In this document: one piece after another, positions 47,546 to 61,649 of the stretch
Position numbering within the stretch: the stretch's first letter is position 1
Layout: the number at the start of each line of letters is the position of its first letter
DNA from: Acanthopleura granulata
Taxonomy: Eukaryota; Mollusca; Polyplacophora; Chitonida; Chitonidae
Direction of reading: 5' to 3'
Assembly (NCBI GenBank): GCA_016165875.1
Contig: JABBOT010000036.1
Location: 2,807,819-2,871,818, forward strand
Length of the DNA stretch: 64,000 bases
Notes under the pieces: model-generated
The model's input: only the letters and a program-made list of their open reading frames with translations
What the model was told of the DNA's origin: nothing
The model's database searches: none
Program-made: the position numbers and the translations under genes

Positions 47546-50500
47546 ATATAAAGAGACAGAAGAAACTCAACATCTTTTAAAGTGGTGGAAGGCGAGATCG
47601 CAATATTGCTACAGGTACCTCTACTTCTGCTCTCGAGACTGTCGAACTAAAGAAACAAAGGCCAGCTGTCATTTTATACGGAAGTACTATATACGTTGTC
47701 GCGATAGAAGTTCTGTGGAAAATGATTACGAACAGAGAAACTATATACTGGCTCCTTCACAAACTTGCTGCCTGGGGGTGCCAGTCTGTGGAGAACAGGT
47801 AGAATTCGTTTCAGATGGCTTCGTGGAGGAAATGGTGGAGCAAAATCGTCCAGCCCGAAGGGTCATGTTCACCTTCATGTTTCCTTTTAATAAACTAGCC
47901 TAACGACCGAATAATATGTGGGACTGACTAAAAATACCTACAGGTATACCGGCAGCAAGAGTTTAATGGAGTGCTACAGGTTCCATTGCCAAACTCTTGA
48001 AGACAGCCCTGGAATTGTATTCACCCGAGGTCGGCTATTACGAAGCTCTTTTTTCTTAGCAATTTTGTCAATTACTGTAGAACTTGAATTTTTAATGTGA
48101 AAATACTATCCACAATTAAGCGGTGCTTACTCCCTCTAAAATGCATTCATACATTCATATTTGCAATGAAGATACACTGCAATAATACTGGGTCGTCAAG
48201 AGCCCTGGTAAAAGTTTAACCTTTCATGGTATGGTCGGGCCATGGTTCACCCAACCTTCCTGGCAGCTCCTGTTCAGGTAACAGTTTTACCGTTTATGGC
48301 TCAGTTTCCTTCGGCTATATGAGACGCAGAGGGGCCATCGGGACTGGTGGTCCACGCTGTCATATTGACTCCACTCTAATACGCGTACCTCATTTCATCC
48401 TCTATCGGAACAAATTATGATAACGTGACATGACAACGCCATTAAAATTGCCAAACTATCGGACTGGGCTAATAAAGAGCCATGTAGCTAAGTTACGTTT
48501 CCTTAAATAGCGTAACTCCATATCACGACACGTCATGGGGAGAGAGGAATACATCACGTGGGTGAGAGTTGCCATTGTCAGCTGGCTGCATCAACAATCC
48601 TTCTCGTGGGTAACAGGCGCTATGGCGATGGCATATGAAAACGTCACTGACAGGCTCTGAAAGGGCTCGAGCTATCAGGGTTAAGACGATAGGGTCGTCA
48701 CACTTACTGGTCAGACATGCGCTCTTGCGCAGGCCCACAACTCCGCTTCCTCTATCACAGAGTCATCTTGGGGATGCCTTGTTACGCTCCATGGTCAGGT
48801 GACAAAGTAGCTCAAGTTAAGAAGATGTGCACCCGGCTTACTTAAGCTTGATTGGATCACAAGACCTAAATTGTCAAGGGCGCTAGTTGCAAGTTAGAGA
48901 TCAATGTCGCCAGCTCGGCTGCAAACTGGAGGTCGCCAGTGAACTGCATTTATAACCCATTTACGTACATGTGAGTCAGTATGAGGCACGACTGATTAGC
49001 TCAGAAATCACGCTAAAACTAACGCTTGTGGCCGGGCCGTGGACCTCCAGCGAGACAAACACGGAGCTGCTAATGTTATGGCCCGTGAAATGTAAGACTA
49101 AAAGGGTTAGCAGTTTTGAGGTGTCATGACACAGGGCGTCCATCAGCATCACACTAAATACCAGCTTAGTTCTCACTCTACACTCCTCATGAACAGGCCA
49201 GCTTCTTCGTATAAACATCCGGTAATGAAATCCACTGCCTACGCTGCCATAAACTGACACTCCCTCAGAAGTAGAACAATTTACACAGAGCCATACAGAA
49301 GAAATTCTCTACAAATATTAATACTTTTCGAATGGAAGTACTTTGCTTAGTTCGTTTAGAAACCTTTGTCAAAGCTATTACGTAGTATCCATTCAAAGCA
49401 GCCTTTGCGTCAGTGTTCAGAGCTATGGACGTCATTTATAGCACAGTGTATTATTGAAAAATCCATAGAGAAAGTTTAAAATGCCCGTATGTATTTTCTT
49501 CTGGGGAAATGGATTCATTTGCTATACAATAAGCAAAAATAATTTACTCAGTAAAACAAATTTCAGCATGAAACAGCTATAGTAATGCTATACGAAAATG
49601 CAGGGGACTTTTAACTATATTAATTCTTTAACTCACTTCAAGCCCAGCCATGATCTCATCAATTTTTTGTTTTATTTATATTTCCACCTATAGGAACAAA
49701 CCACGTCTTGTAAAACCAAAGAGCTGTTTTAGGTTGCCAAATCGCACCCCAAAACCTTTGCACTTCGCTGCATTCTGTTTAATCGGAATCTGAATGCAAA
49801 ACCAAACAACCTTTCTTATGTTTAACTCCTCCCCTGTTCTATGAAATATGGAGTTGGCTAACGACGGGTGACAAACGAGGCATTGGCTTTCAAAAAAAAA
49901 AAGAGGCCGGGAGAAAATTGGGAGATCAAATATCGTTCAAGCGATCCATACTTTTTAACACAAATCGATGCGCATTTAAAACATGGGCTTCTTTGGACGT
50001 TATTCTCCAAAAAGAAATGTCGTTTATTACCGTCTTCATTGCACGCGCTACATATGCAATACACTTACGCGTGTCGCTACCGGGTCACCACGCAACAGTA
50101 ACACGATAGCTCGTGGCTTGTGGCCCTCGACAAGTCACCATACATAACCGTGATGTGAGTTTGCATCATTACAATTTTAATCTACTTTTGCTGCGCCAAT
50201 GCTTTGTCCGCGACGGTAGGGCGAGGAAGTTAACAAGATTGTATCTCAGAAATGATTTAAGTAATGAGTAACCAGTCCGTAACATTAGCTTATTAGCCCC
50301 AGAACGACGCTGGTGGGTAGGCGAAGCTTGGTGATGACTCCTCAGTGATTTCCTCCACCTGGATACCCGAAACATTCGGCCAGTCTTATGTGGTTAGTCT
50401 GTTTTCTTTCTTGATATATAGGCCTAATGAGAATTTATGACAAATATTTAGTAACTATGAACCGTCTTGACCAAGTGATAATCCCAACAAGAGCCATTTA

Positions 50501-51615
50501 TCTCTCTTTATGGCATGATGCTTGGCATGCTATAGAGGGAACTGGAAGCACTAATGCCTGATGTAGAGGGGAACTAACCACACACACGTTACAACGTACT
50601 TAACCACTTCTACACACGTTCTGAATCAGCTAAAACCGTAATAGTTTGGTCACTGAAAGTTTCTGCTGCTTGTGTCTCCCACATCCAGCTTCCTTCATCT
50701 TTGTATCGGCTTCTTAACAGTGAAACAACCGAGTTCTACCTAAAAGCAAACAGCCATTACATTACTGTGTTAGAATGATACCTGATGTGTCCGCACATTT
50801 TTCGGCATGTGTGCAAAGGACGTGTGGGCCTGTGAGCCTATTTTAAGTCCCTGTACAATTTTACATTAAAATACTTAAGGCCATATGGCGCCAACAGGCT
50901 TCCATATATCAGCGTCTTATAAGACATGTGTTTCGCCTCAGTTATCGCCCGCAATTGATTCCGTTTACATTGGCAGGACGCTCTCTGATTGGAAGGGACA
51001 GGATTAGACCATTCCACGAATGCACTCATCACACATTTATTCCGGAGACATTGCAGATGGCGGAAACAGCCGAGCGATAACTACACCGCCTTCCGACGTG
51101 GAATCCTGCCGTGAACTGTGGGATGTATCAGTAGTGGGTTCGCCACGCTGTGGCCAAAATACACGCCAGCAGTCGGGCTGTTAAACCAGAAGACTTAATC
51201 CTGCAGTCGGCTGCATTAGCGTGTTAGACGGGCCATGCAGACTATGCCTCGTTCATGATACTCTTGCACCCCTTAGTGCTTTTAGGTAGACATTCCATTA
51301 AACTAATAAACTACACCACGAGGCGTGACAGACGATTGGATGCCCATTAATGTAGACCAGTCAGTGTCTCATATGATTGCTTCTGTCCGTGAAGATTTTT
51401 ACTGTTGTATGACATTTGTCTAAAAGCCAATTTCCTGTCTACCGTGTCCCATCAGACTAGCACTGGGAACATTGACTTTATGGGTGTCTGGTTTAAGGGG
51501 GTGTGGAGACAACGAGTTCAACGAGCTTCCAGTTGATAAGTCTTCAAAACGTTAGGAGGTTGTTTATCTCAGTTCTCTCCATTGTCGTCTAGGTCTCACT
51601 AGTCTATCGTTTTCC
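47546..51615. other. Gene-free stretch
   Basis: A 142-codon plus frame (47475-47903) is the longest here but starts in a minisatellite and matches no family I recognise. Nothing else supportable. Confidence 0.3.
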
Positions 51616-51629
51616 GATTGTTCCATAGT

Positions 51630-52080
51630 TATCCTATACGGTATCAATATCAACCAGTAGAGTACATTCTACCGTTTCTCTGTCGTCTACTACAGTGTAG
51701 TCTACCGTTTCTCTATCTTTCAGTACAGTATATTCTACCGTTTCTCTATCGTCAATTAGAGTGTAGTCTACCGTTTCTCTACCCTTCAGTGGAGTATATT
51801 CTACCGTTTCTCTATCGTCAATTAGGGTGTAGTCTATCGTTTCTCTAATGTCCGGTGGGGTGTAATCTACCGTTTCTCTAACGTCCAGTAAAGTATTGTC
51901 TACCGTTTCGGAAGAGACCTAGAGCAGGTAGTCCGGTGGTTTTCTATCGTTCACTAGAGTGTAGTCTATCGTGTCTCTGTCGTTCGATAGAATGTAGTCT
52001 ACCGTTTCTCTATCGTTCAGTACAGTGTAGTGTATCCTTTCTCTAGTTCGGTGGAGGGTAGTGTGCCATTTCTTTATTGT
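51630..52080. repeat. 33-bp minisatellite 'tattctaccgtttctctatcg'
   Basis: About thirteen units; alternate units differ (tagtctaccg / tattctaccg), giving a 66-bp dimer in places. Confidence 0.85.
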
Positions 52081-52424
52081 CCATTAGGGTGTCGAGTACG
52101 ATGAAGTCTGCCTTTTCCAGCGAACATCCATTCACAATCAGCATGTACGCCTTCTTTGTTTATTGAACGCTTTGTTTGACGCGTTTTAATTTCTTGCTGT
52201 ACAATGTACCTTACTTTTGTACTCAATGTCTGATGAATTACATCAAGACTAAACAAGAAAAAAACGAGTAGTGGATATAACGAAGAATGTAACAAAAATC
52301 TAATGCGTTGAGGTGAAAACAGACACCGACTTCCTCAAAAAAACATGTGGAATTTTTTGCTAACCTAGTGCTATCACATCGAACAACAGGTAATATGCTA
52401 AACAATGATCGGCTAACGAAGCGA

Positions 52425-52700
52425 CCAGATGTAACATGTCACGAGGAGAGCAGATGTAACAAGTCATGTGGGGACCCTATGTGACAGGTCATGTGGGGAC
52501 CGTATGTAAGAGGTCATGTGGAGACCCTATGTGACAGGTCATGTTGGCATCCTATGTGACAGGTCATGTGGGCAGCATATGTAACATGCCTCGAGATGAC
52601 CGAATGTAACAGGTGATGAAGTGACCAAATGTAACATACAACGTGGCCACCAGATGTAAAATGTTAAAAGGCTACCAGATGTAGAAATGTCGAGGCGAGA
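52425..52700. repeat. 25-bp minisatellite 'ggtcatgtggggaccctatg'
   Basis: About ten units, well conserved at 52466-52570 and degenerate on both sides. Confidence 0.85.
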
Positions 52701-52740
52701 AAACCGATAACAGGTAACCTGGCGATAACATGTAACGGTT

Positions 52741-54780
52741 TCCCTCACAGGTATTCCGTGAGTTCTGAGTAACACAAGCATATTTGTAATGTGAGGTTCG
52801 CCGCATTTCAATTTTTTTAAGCTGTAAAGTTTATTCTTGCACGTTTGCATGTCATGTGTCAGACAGGTTTACCAGGATGGTGTTCAACATAGAGGTGCAA
52901 AACAGACACATTCAAGAGGAAGGGTCTCCCAGAGTAAGGTACCAGTCAGTCGGTCCTTGCTCAGTGGTCAGACTAGAGGTTTCAGTTGTCTCCCATCTGT
53001 CTCATCCATGTATGGTGGAAGGACCTAACGGACAAACATCAGGATCCTTATCTCTATCTAATGTACATCTTGTCCTAGTTCATGTTATTAAACGCCACCT
53101 TCGCTAAACCTTCTTGCAGAGGAAGAACGGTCACCTTTGGATATCATGCAATCAAATACAATGTACAAATCTCACCTCTCAGGAAGTAAATGATTCCAAA
53201 TCTGCCACACAATTCCACGGGAACAAGAACCGTTAATGGATCCAAAAGTATGAAATGCCAAGCTCTTCCCAATAAAATCCGTTGACGACACATTGAGCTT
53301 TATCTAAAGAATGGACAGCTCCGGTGTGTATTTAAATATTGGTTAGTGCACGACCCTTCCTTAATTCCACCGATCCCCATCCACCTGGGGTCTGATTTCA
53401 GTTTTATACACACCCTAAGTCCGTTTGAAATCTGACCACCCAGGGAATACTTGAGGTGGCTGAGCGGGCCTCCTTGACCTACTCCACCACGCGGTTGTAG
53501 AGAGGCGCGGAGCTATAAACACCGGCAGAGCGGGCTACTCCAGACCTGAGCAGCCAAAGACAGTTAATTATTAAACGTCTAAATAAAAGGCAATCAACAT
53601 CGAGCTTTAGCTTTGTTACGTCCCTGCGTTACCCTCCCCGAACATCACATGATATATGAGGCGGTTTACCATCGACTGATTGTAAATTACCGGCTAAGAG
53701 CTTTTTTCTGGAGGGAGGATCCCACGGAGGGAGCAACCGGAAACAACCGCCAACAAGCGACGCTGATTGCACATTGTACAAGAATCGTCTCAGATATTGT
53801 ACATGAGTCGTCTCAGATATGACAGATTTATGTCTGACTGCCAAATAAAGTTAATAATTTGGCATTGTCCTGCGGAAATTTTGCAGCACTTACTTCGGCA
53901 AAACTCGCGGCCACTGTCAAGTCCATGATTTGCTCCCGGTGCTGAGGAAGTGCGAGAACGGGCTTAAATGCACAGGATCAGTAGAATGGCCAAGACATAA
54001 AGACTGCAGCATAAACCAGAGTAAAACCAGAACACGGACGACAGTTTGGAAATCCGGTCTGTTAGCAGTTTGACTACGTAATGCTACGACTTTATTCTTA
54101 CTGTTCATGTATATGTAAATGCCAAGATGATAATGGCGACTTACACACTGTTGGCTCCACAGCTTATGCAAAAATAGGTTAAATACTGCGATGGTGTTAA
54201 TAGCAATTCAGTATATGTATTAGATGTCCAAAAGTATTCAAAATTATGTCATCACTTCGCATAATACACTATCACAATGAAAAGGGACTAGGCCTCAGGG
54301 ATGCTTGTTTCTCCCTTATAATCCTGTTTTACGCAGGCATACAATACAACAGACAAAGTTACATTACCAAGGCAACACTTTTTTTGCCATTCCAAACAAT
54401 GCGCAGTCTTTGAAGTTTCTATCCCATAAGTAAACCGAGTGCTCATTCTCTAACGAATCAAGGCAGAGATTACTCAGTAAGGCAGTAGAAAGATATTAGA
54501 CGCGCATTTAACGCCCAGATATGGGCTCTCCTCGACACCTAAAGTCCAAAATTTCTCCAAAATTGTTCAGAATTCATTATTTGACATTCATTTAAATATG
54601 TGAAAAGCAAAAGCACTTCAGAAGATGGCAGAGAGTTTATTTTTTCTGGCGCTCCATTCATTTTTGTTTCACTTTGTTGAAGTAGTCGAAGTTTCATGCT
54701 ATAGATCGTTGAGAGTCACTCTCTGTATAGATATGCACATGCAACAGATACTTATATCCAGTGGACACAAGGACTCGTTA
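52741..54780. other. Gene-free stretch
   Basis: Nothing supportable seen. Confidence 0.3.
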
Positions 54781-55075
54781 ATTATATATACCCTGTAGTC
54801 ACACATACCCGGTAGTTGCATTCAACCGGTAGCTCATCTCCTTGCTACTTAGAGCTAAGAAATGATTTACTCTAGGACTACATGTACATACCCACTGTTT
54901 ATATACATATATATCCCAGTGGTCACGCTGGCATAACCACTTGTTATATACACATACATTTCCACTGATTACATACATGTATTCCCGATGGTTAGGTGTA
55001 CATACCCAATGATTAATACATGTACACCCGGTGATTACATGTACACACCCACTAGTTACACGCATGCACATCTGG
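54780..55075. repeat. ~24-bp degenerate repeat 'gattacatgtacacaccca'
   Basis: About ten imperfect copies. Confidence 0.65.
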
Positions 55076-55639
55076 GTGAGCTTCTTAGACACCTCCAATC
55101 AGTCAGATGGCTGGAGAATAAAGCCAAGTTTCATCTTCATAATCAGAACAAATCTGAAAATTCCCTCACTCTGCCATAGGATATACCTCCCCTCATAAGC
55201 GATATACACTTTCTTAAGCAGGAACGCAGCACAATATTCTCTAGAGTATATCGAATTTCAGCAGTAACTTAAAGTTACCTCGTCTGTCCCGTTCTAAAAT
55301 GAAGCCTCGGCATCGATTAAACTGATACAGTTGTTAGGCATATATTTTATACTTCTAAAGGAGAACCTTTTCTGCTGAAAGTAATTTGTGTCGAAGCTGT
55401 GCGGTCCATAATTATTCATTCCTGGATTTCCGATGACGTTTTGTGGACGAACTGGTAACGTACATATATATTAGTCATGCAGGGCGCGGGAACAACAGTG
55501 GAGTCAACTAATAGCCGAATGGTCACCGCGCGAAGAGTGATACCATTGCTTCAAGACTTTTCCACCCAGGCAGTTCAAGGAATAAAGTGAACGAGATGAT
55601 TTCATGGATACAGCCACAATACACAAAGCATGGGAACTG

Positions 55640-55955
55640 CATCCTGGCTAATGTTAGGCGGTCAGCCTACCGAAGCGGTCATATAAGGTGTCACCCTTCT
55701 CAGTCAGATGTGGACATGTAGGATGTTACCTACAGAACCCTTCACAGCGAGGTGTGGGCACATATGATACTATCTAAGGAACCCTTCAAGGTCAAATGTG
55801 GATACATTACCTAAAGAAACTTCACAGTCAGATGTGAACATGTAGAATATTACCTAATAAAACCTACCGCTCTTCAATCAGATGTGGACACATACAGGTT
55901 GCTACTTAATGCACCCACCTTTCACTGTGATATTGTAACCATAGGTTTACTCATA
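55640..55955. repeat. ~50-57-bp degenerate repeat 'tcagatgtggacatgtagg'
   Basis: Five to six copies, each followed by a 'ttacctaaagaaccctt' segment. Confidence 0.75.
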
Positions 55956-58332
55956 CAAAAGGTACGTAAGCTCGACACTTCACTTTAGATTCCTCGACAC
56001 AAACATGGTGTTATGTTGACTAAAGCCTGAGTTACGTCTATGGCCTTGTTCTGCTCAAATCAGAACGATTACTGCCTCGCCTGTATTAAAGTAGTGTGAT
56101 TTTCAATAAAACTGTTTGTCAGCTCCATCGAAATTGCTGGGCAATGGCCCATCTCTGCGCGTGGCCTTGAGGACACCAATTCCGTTCGTTGTAACCCTGG
56201 GCCTACTCAACCAATGATGATGACAGGAAATAAGTTTACACCTAAAGCAGAGTTAATTAAGCGAGGTGTCATGTACCGGTGTTAAAGAAGTATATCTGGG
56301 GGATTTGCATCCTGTATGAAGACGCAGACGACAATGTAGGTGTAATTGAGGACAGGAAGCAGGCGTCGAGTATCGGTCAGTTGTGAGCAGATTCAGTAAT
56401 ACCGTGCGGCCAGAGACCAGGTGATGGCATGGAGGAGACGCGGTTTTAGGTCTCGGTAACAACCACCCCTGAGCTCTATGATCCAGGAATGGCCATGCTC
56501 TAAATGAAGGTAAATATCGGACAAGTCGGGTGACCGAAGTGGCGATAATGATGCCATTGTGAACCACAACACATATGGAGACGTGGGCGGTGAAATGCTT
56601 GGTCAGGGATGGCCGTGGGTTTGATTGTTCTCACAGATTACACTGCTAAAAGTCTGCCTCGTTCTCACAGGTTTGGTTAATGAAAGTTCGAGTCGTTCCC
56701 GGAGATTAGATAGTGATGTGTAGCTGAACACGTGCAAACGCCCAAATTTCGGTTCTCAAGGTTTATCTAAGTCTCAAAGGCCAGAACTATGTTCAGCTTA
56801 CACTCGTACCTGGACAACAATCTCCCTTCCTCGGTTTCCTCGAACATCTAAGATATTGCTTCCTCGCACATCAAAAACAGAACTCAGAACTTACAACACA
56901 GTTTTATCGAAAAGGTAGCCGTACAAGGCACATTTAATGTATGTCCGTTGGTGTATGTTGAGTGAGAATTGAATTCATTGATAGTGTGTACTAATTTGCT
57001 GTCGGACAGTGTGAATTCTCATCAATTATGTACAACCGACGTTAGTTGAATTGCACGGTTGTCTTCCTAGAGCCGTCGTCCATTATCTAGTTGCCGTGTC
57101 CTGAGAAAGGTTGGCTCAATTTAGCCACTTAACAGGTTAGGGTAGATAGGAAATGAACCACGGTTAGATGGTCAGTAGGACATCACTCGCTCACTCATTA
57201 GGCAGGTTCTTTGAAGATCTTCAGTTCTTTTCAGAAATCACGCATGGAGATTTCACGACGGCACATGTGCTGGCAAACACACCCTTAAACGGATTAGCCT
57301 ATATTGGTGCATTGACGAAGCGCATTACGATAATGCTATTCTGCCTGTTTCAGTGGGATTTAACGTTGCTTTTAACATCCTTTTGGCCATGTCAAGACTG
57401 TTCGTCCTTGTAGCAGGTCGTGTCCAAGGCCATTAAATTTATGGTGTTGCCTCACTGGATCGCCATGCCGAAGACAATAGACACGATGCCCCATCCAGGC
57501 AGAAATGAACACTTGGTTCATTTCTGATGTAGTGAGCTGAGACAAGGTGTTACCAACATTAACGATGTTAAGGTCTTACGTATGACTCAATTCAGGATGG
57601 AATGGCCGTTCTACCATTGACGAGACAGTCGTTTTACGCACTCCCACCACCACCACAGCCTGAGTGATAATACTGAAAAACATTCAATTTGCCATTGCAT
57701 CCCAGCTGAAAAGTTTTATAACATTTGTCATTGGGATAGGATATTGTGCGCCATGATCATACCTGGATTTACGTTCCGGCTACTTCATAACGTGCAGCAA
57801 GTTAAGCTGATTTGGCCTATTACTGTCACTTGTTGTTGTTGTAGTGTTTCCTAACTCACAAGCATTCTACATGGAACTATTTCCTGATCATCGGCTGACG
57901 AATTTGGTCATTTTTACGGTCATAAATGATCCACATGTATCGCTAGAGCACGTTCTATAAAATAAGTAACAAAACTGACTGAACTGTATAGCATGATAAT
58001 TCGTTTTTCATAGGCTAACTTTGAGTTCTATCATTGTCCATTTATACATGTAAATGAACAATATCTCGAACACCGCAAAGAAAAAAGGACCTCTTTAACA
58101 TGTTGGAATTATGTACGGCTACACTTACTCCGTTACATGGTCTATATTTAGGCTTGAAAGGAAATACTTAGCTTGGCATATTCAATCATAGGTGGCAGAA
58201 TCGTCTGAACGCTATTTACATATATAGCTAATAGTACATAGCAAGGTAAATAACTTCAATGCCTGGGGCATCAGCCCTTACTTTTCATATTTAGACACAA
58301 AACACGGATAGATGGTCTAATCTTAAGCAAAC
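55956..58332. other. Mostly featureless stretch with a possible GPCR relic
   Basis: At 56610-56290 on the minus strand, broken frames read HFTAHVSIC...GIIIATSVTRLVRYLP, then HAITWSLAARYYICSQ and LLPVLNYTYIVVCVFIQ. The first loosely matches FTQHV...WIIVLMAVERFVVIFFP of GPCR 2, and the later pieces look like TM4/TM5. It could be a decayed paralogue or chance. Confidence 0.2.
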
Positions 58333-58696
58333 GACATTCGTTCGAAAGCTGACATACTCACCTATATGTTGGTGTATGAATTGTCAAGCAAACATGTTTT
58401 ATCTTACTACTAGAAGCCCGAAATCCGTAAGTTTGTAGGTTTTTGTTTTGTCAGACAAATCCGGTAACAGAAAAATGAGGTCACAGCGAAAAGCTTTGGT
58501 CTAATTGGTTACACACCAGACAAGCATGTTGTGCTTTAGTGGATGTAAAGGAAATTAAACCAGAACTGTCGCCTGACGTTCCTCTTCCCTGTTACTGACT
58601 TTGTCCGACTAAACAAAGAATTTACAAACTTACGGGTTTGTTTCTCGATTCATACACCAACGTAAAACTGTGTGTGTCAGATTCCGAACGAATGTC
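58333..58696. mobile_element. Second foldback element (~364 bp)
   Basis: gacattcgttcgaaagctgac at the left end pairs with gattccgaacgaatgtc at the right end. Pairing continues with ttggtgtatgaatt / attcatacaccaa, aaatccgtaagtttgtag / tacaaacttacgggtt and ttgtcagacaaa / tttgtccgactaa, leaving a short centre near 58515. Confidence 0.8.
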
Positions 58697-59550
58697 TATT
58701 ATGAAAATACAAAGCGTCAGTAACATGTCAGATGATGCCACGTTCGATGACACGACCGAGGAAAACGTCGCCTGCATGTATTCATAGTAATGTTATTTGG
58801 CTACAGAAAACACATCGACCGATCTCCAACCTTGAATTACCGATTTAACGAATGCTTTAAAAGCATCGTGCTGACGTTACGCGCCAAGGTCCTTGAGAAA
58901 GCTGACCAAAATCACACGACACCAATCTGACAAGCCTGTGGCCAGCCTCCTGACCACAAAGGGCACAGGTAGCCACACATTCAAATAAGCGGTCTTTGCA
59001 GTAGATATGAGTCTTGAGGGTCCAGTGGTTGCACCGGTAGTACCTCTATTACGGTAGTGAAACTGACAACCAGTAGTGTGCTTATCAGGTCCGCCAGTCT
59101 TAGGTGCTGAAGCTATAACCACCCCATCCCACTCTCTCAACCTGGGAATGGCCTCATCAAAACACACGCACCTGCAATCCCTCATCACAAGCGATTCCAC
59201 CACCCGTCAAATAATGCCGTCTGTATTACGAGTTGCCACCAGTCGTGTAAACGATGGCCACGGAGATTGTCAAACAAAGTCTGCAGCCTCCAACAGCGGT
59301 AATTACGTTAGGAATGATGATGTTTGGTGGGTAACGAGGATTCATGAGTAACGTGAGACTTAAGGTAGAAAATGATGCCGCCTCACAAAAACACGATGTT
59401 GTTTTCCAGCACAAAATACCTTTACAGTGGGTTCCGGTACGATGTGTTACTTAGTGTTAATATAACCATACATATGTCACATTAACAAATTTAGAATGGT
59501 GTTCAAAGTCAGGGTTAAGGTTAACACGATTTCATTATATCACAGCAACA
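58697..59550. other. Gene-free stretch
   Basis: Overlapping frames on both strands around 58877-59351 have no recognisable product. Confidence 0.3.
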
Positions 59551-59554
59551 ACGC

Positions 59555-60965
59555 ACTGCTCAGCCATGGTACACATGGCAATATAGACACCTGACAAATA
59601 ACTAGTTATTCAGCCATGGTAAACATGCCTTTATAGTCACCGGACAAATAACTAGTTACTCAGCCATGGTAGACATGGCTATACAGACAACGCATAAAGA
59701 ATTAGTTACTCAGCTATGGTAGACATGGCTATACTATACAGACAGCGCATAAAGAATTAGTTACTCAGCCATGGTAGACATGGCTATACAGACAACGCAT
59801 AAAGAATTAGTTACTCAGCCATGACAGACATGGCTATATAGACACCGGACAAAGAATTAGTTACTCAACCATGGTAGACATGGCTATATAGACACCGGAC
59901 AAATAACTAGTTACTCAGCCATGTTAGACATGGCTTTATAGACACCGGACAAATAACTAGTTATTCAGCCATGGTAGACATTGCTATACAGATAACGCAT
60001 AAAGAATTAGTTACTCAGCCATGGTAGACATGGCTATACAGACAACGTATAAAGAATTAGTTACTCAGCCATGACAGACATGGCTATATAGACACCGGAC
60101 AAAGAATTAGTTACTCAACCATGGTAGACATGGCTATATAGACACCGGACAAATAACTAGTTACTCAGCCATGTTAAACATGGCTTTATAGACACCGGAC
60201 AAATAACTAGTTATTCAGCCATGGTAGACATTGCTATACAGACACCGCATAAAGAATTAGTTACTCAGCCATGGTAGACATGGCTTTATAGACACCGGAC
60301 AAATAACTAGTTATTCATCCATGGTAGACATTGCTATACAGACAACGCATAAAGAATTAGTTACTCAGCCATGGTAGACATGGCTTTATAGACACCGGAC
60401 AAATAACTAGTTATTCAGCCATGGTAGACATTGCTATACAGACACCGCATAAAGAATTAGTTACTCAGCCATGGTAGACATGGCTATACAGACAACGCAT
60501 AAAGAATTAGTTACTGAGCCATGACAGACATGGCTATATAGACATCGGACAAAGAATTAATTACTCAGCCATTGTAAACATCGCTATACAGACACCGCAT
60601 AAATGACTACTTACTCAGCCATGGTAGACATGGCTACATAGACACCAGACAAAGAATTAGTTACTCAACCATGGTAGACATGGCTATACAGACACCGGAT
60701 AAAGAACTAGTTATTCAGCCATGGTAGACCTGGCTATATAGACACCGGACAAAAGAATTAGTTACTCAACCATGGTACACACGGCTATGCAGACACCGGA
60801 CAAAGAACTAGTTTCTAAGCCACGGTAGACATGGCTATATAGACACCGGACAAAGAACTGGTTGCTCAGCCATGGTAGACATGTTTTTACAGACGCCGGA
60901 CAAAGAACTAGTTACTCAACCATGGTAGACATGGATGTACAGACACCGGACAAGAACTAGTTACT
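59555..60965. repeat. 50-bp satellite (~28 copies) with a 250-bp higher-order repeat
   Basis: The unit is ttactcagccatggtagaca + tggctatacagacaacgcat + aaagaattag. Two variants alternate (acaacgcataaagaattag and acaccggacaaataactag). The variant 'atgacagacatggctatata' at 59821 recurs at 60071, 250 bp away, marking a five-unit higher-order repeat. Confidence 0.95.
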
Positions 60966-61364
60966 TACATGTACATGTATGTACTAATTAAGCAGAGGAA
61001 CTGTGCATGGATATGAATGTATTATTCCTTGCAGTTACATGATTTTATTGTCAGTTTCTCTGTTTGAGGAAAAAGAGCAAATGGCTGTAGATACTGCGTT
61101 TCTGATGCAGTGTCAAGTTTGATGACAAAGTGTTGGCGAAATTCAAGGTTTGCAAGCCTGAACACTGATGGCCATGACATCTTGGAAGTATATGTATCTC
61201 TGATGTCAGGACTGTGCTGCTTTCGTGCTTCGGTGACAACACACGCGCCATGCGCATTTCTGTTGCGTTAATCCTTCTTTGCGCTCATATAATGTCAGGT
61301 GTGGCATAGGTCATATCGTCTTTGAAACAAAAACTCTCTAGTGGTATGCACGTGGGATAGTTTG

Positions 61365-61432
61365 CCAGCAGGCTGCAGATGGTCGTGATTTTCTATTCTT
61401 GAGGACAGCGACAAATAAATAAATAGCTATAA
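61365..61432 (+). mobile_element. SINE fragment
   Basis: ccagcaggctgcagatggtcgtg, then ttcttgagga and an (aaat)n tail; an internally deleted remnant of the 28796 family. Confidence 0.45.
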
Positions 61433-61649
61433 ATATTTCCGAGTGGTAGTATCTTTCCTGAGTCCCTCACGGCATCGTGACACTCTGTGCGTAGTTTTAA
61501 TTTATAGGCACATCTGCCACATTAGACCAGTCTAAGCCTTCCTAATCCCGTGGGAAAAGGTGCATGTTCCGCCATGATATAGAGGGCTTCAGATATCTCT
61601 ATATACTCAAATGTTTGATTGATGTTTAACGCTGTAGTCATTCATTAAC

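Noticed and set aside
47475..47903. 142-codon plus-strand frame
   Set aside because: Begins inside a minisatellite, no recognisable domain and no convincing splice sites. It cannot be excluded as an exon but is not supported.
58877..59351. Overlapping open frames on both strands (108 and 91 codons)
   Set aside because: No domain, no splice evidence; mutual antisense openness suggests chance.
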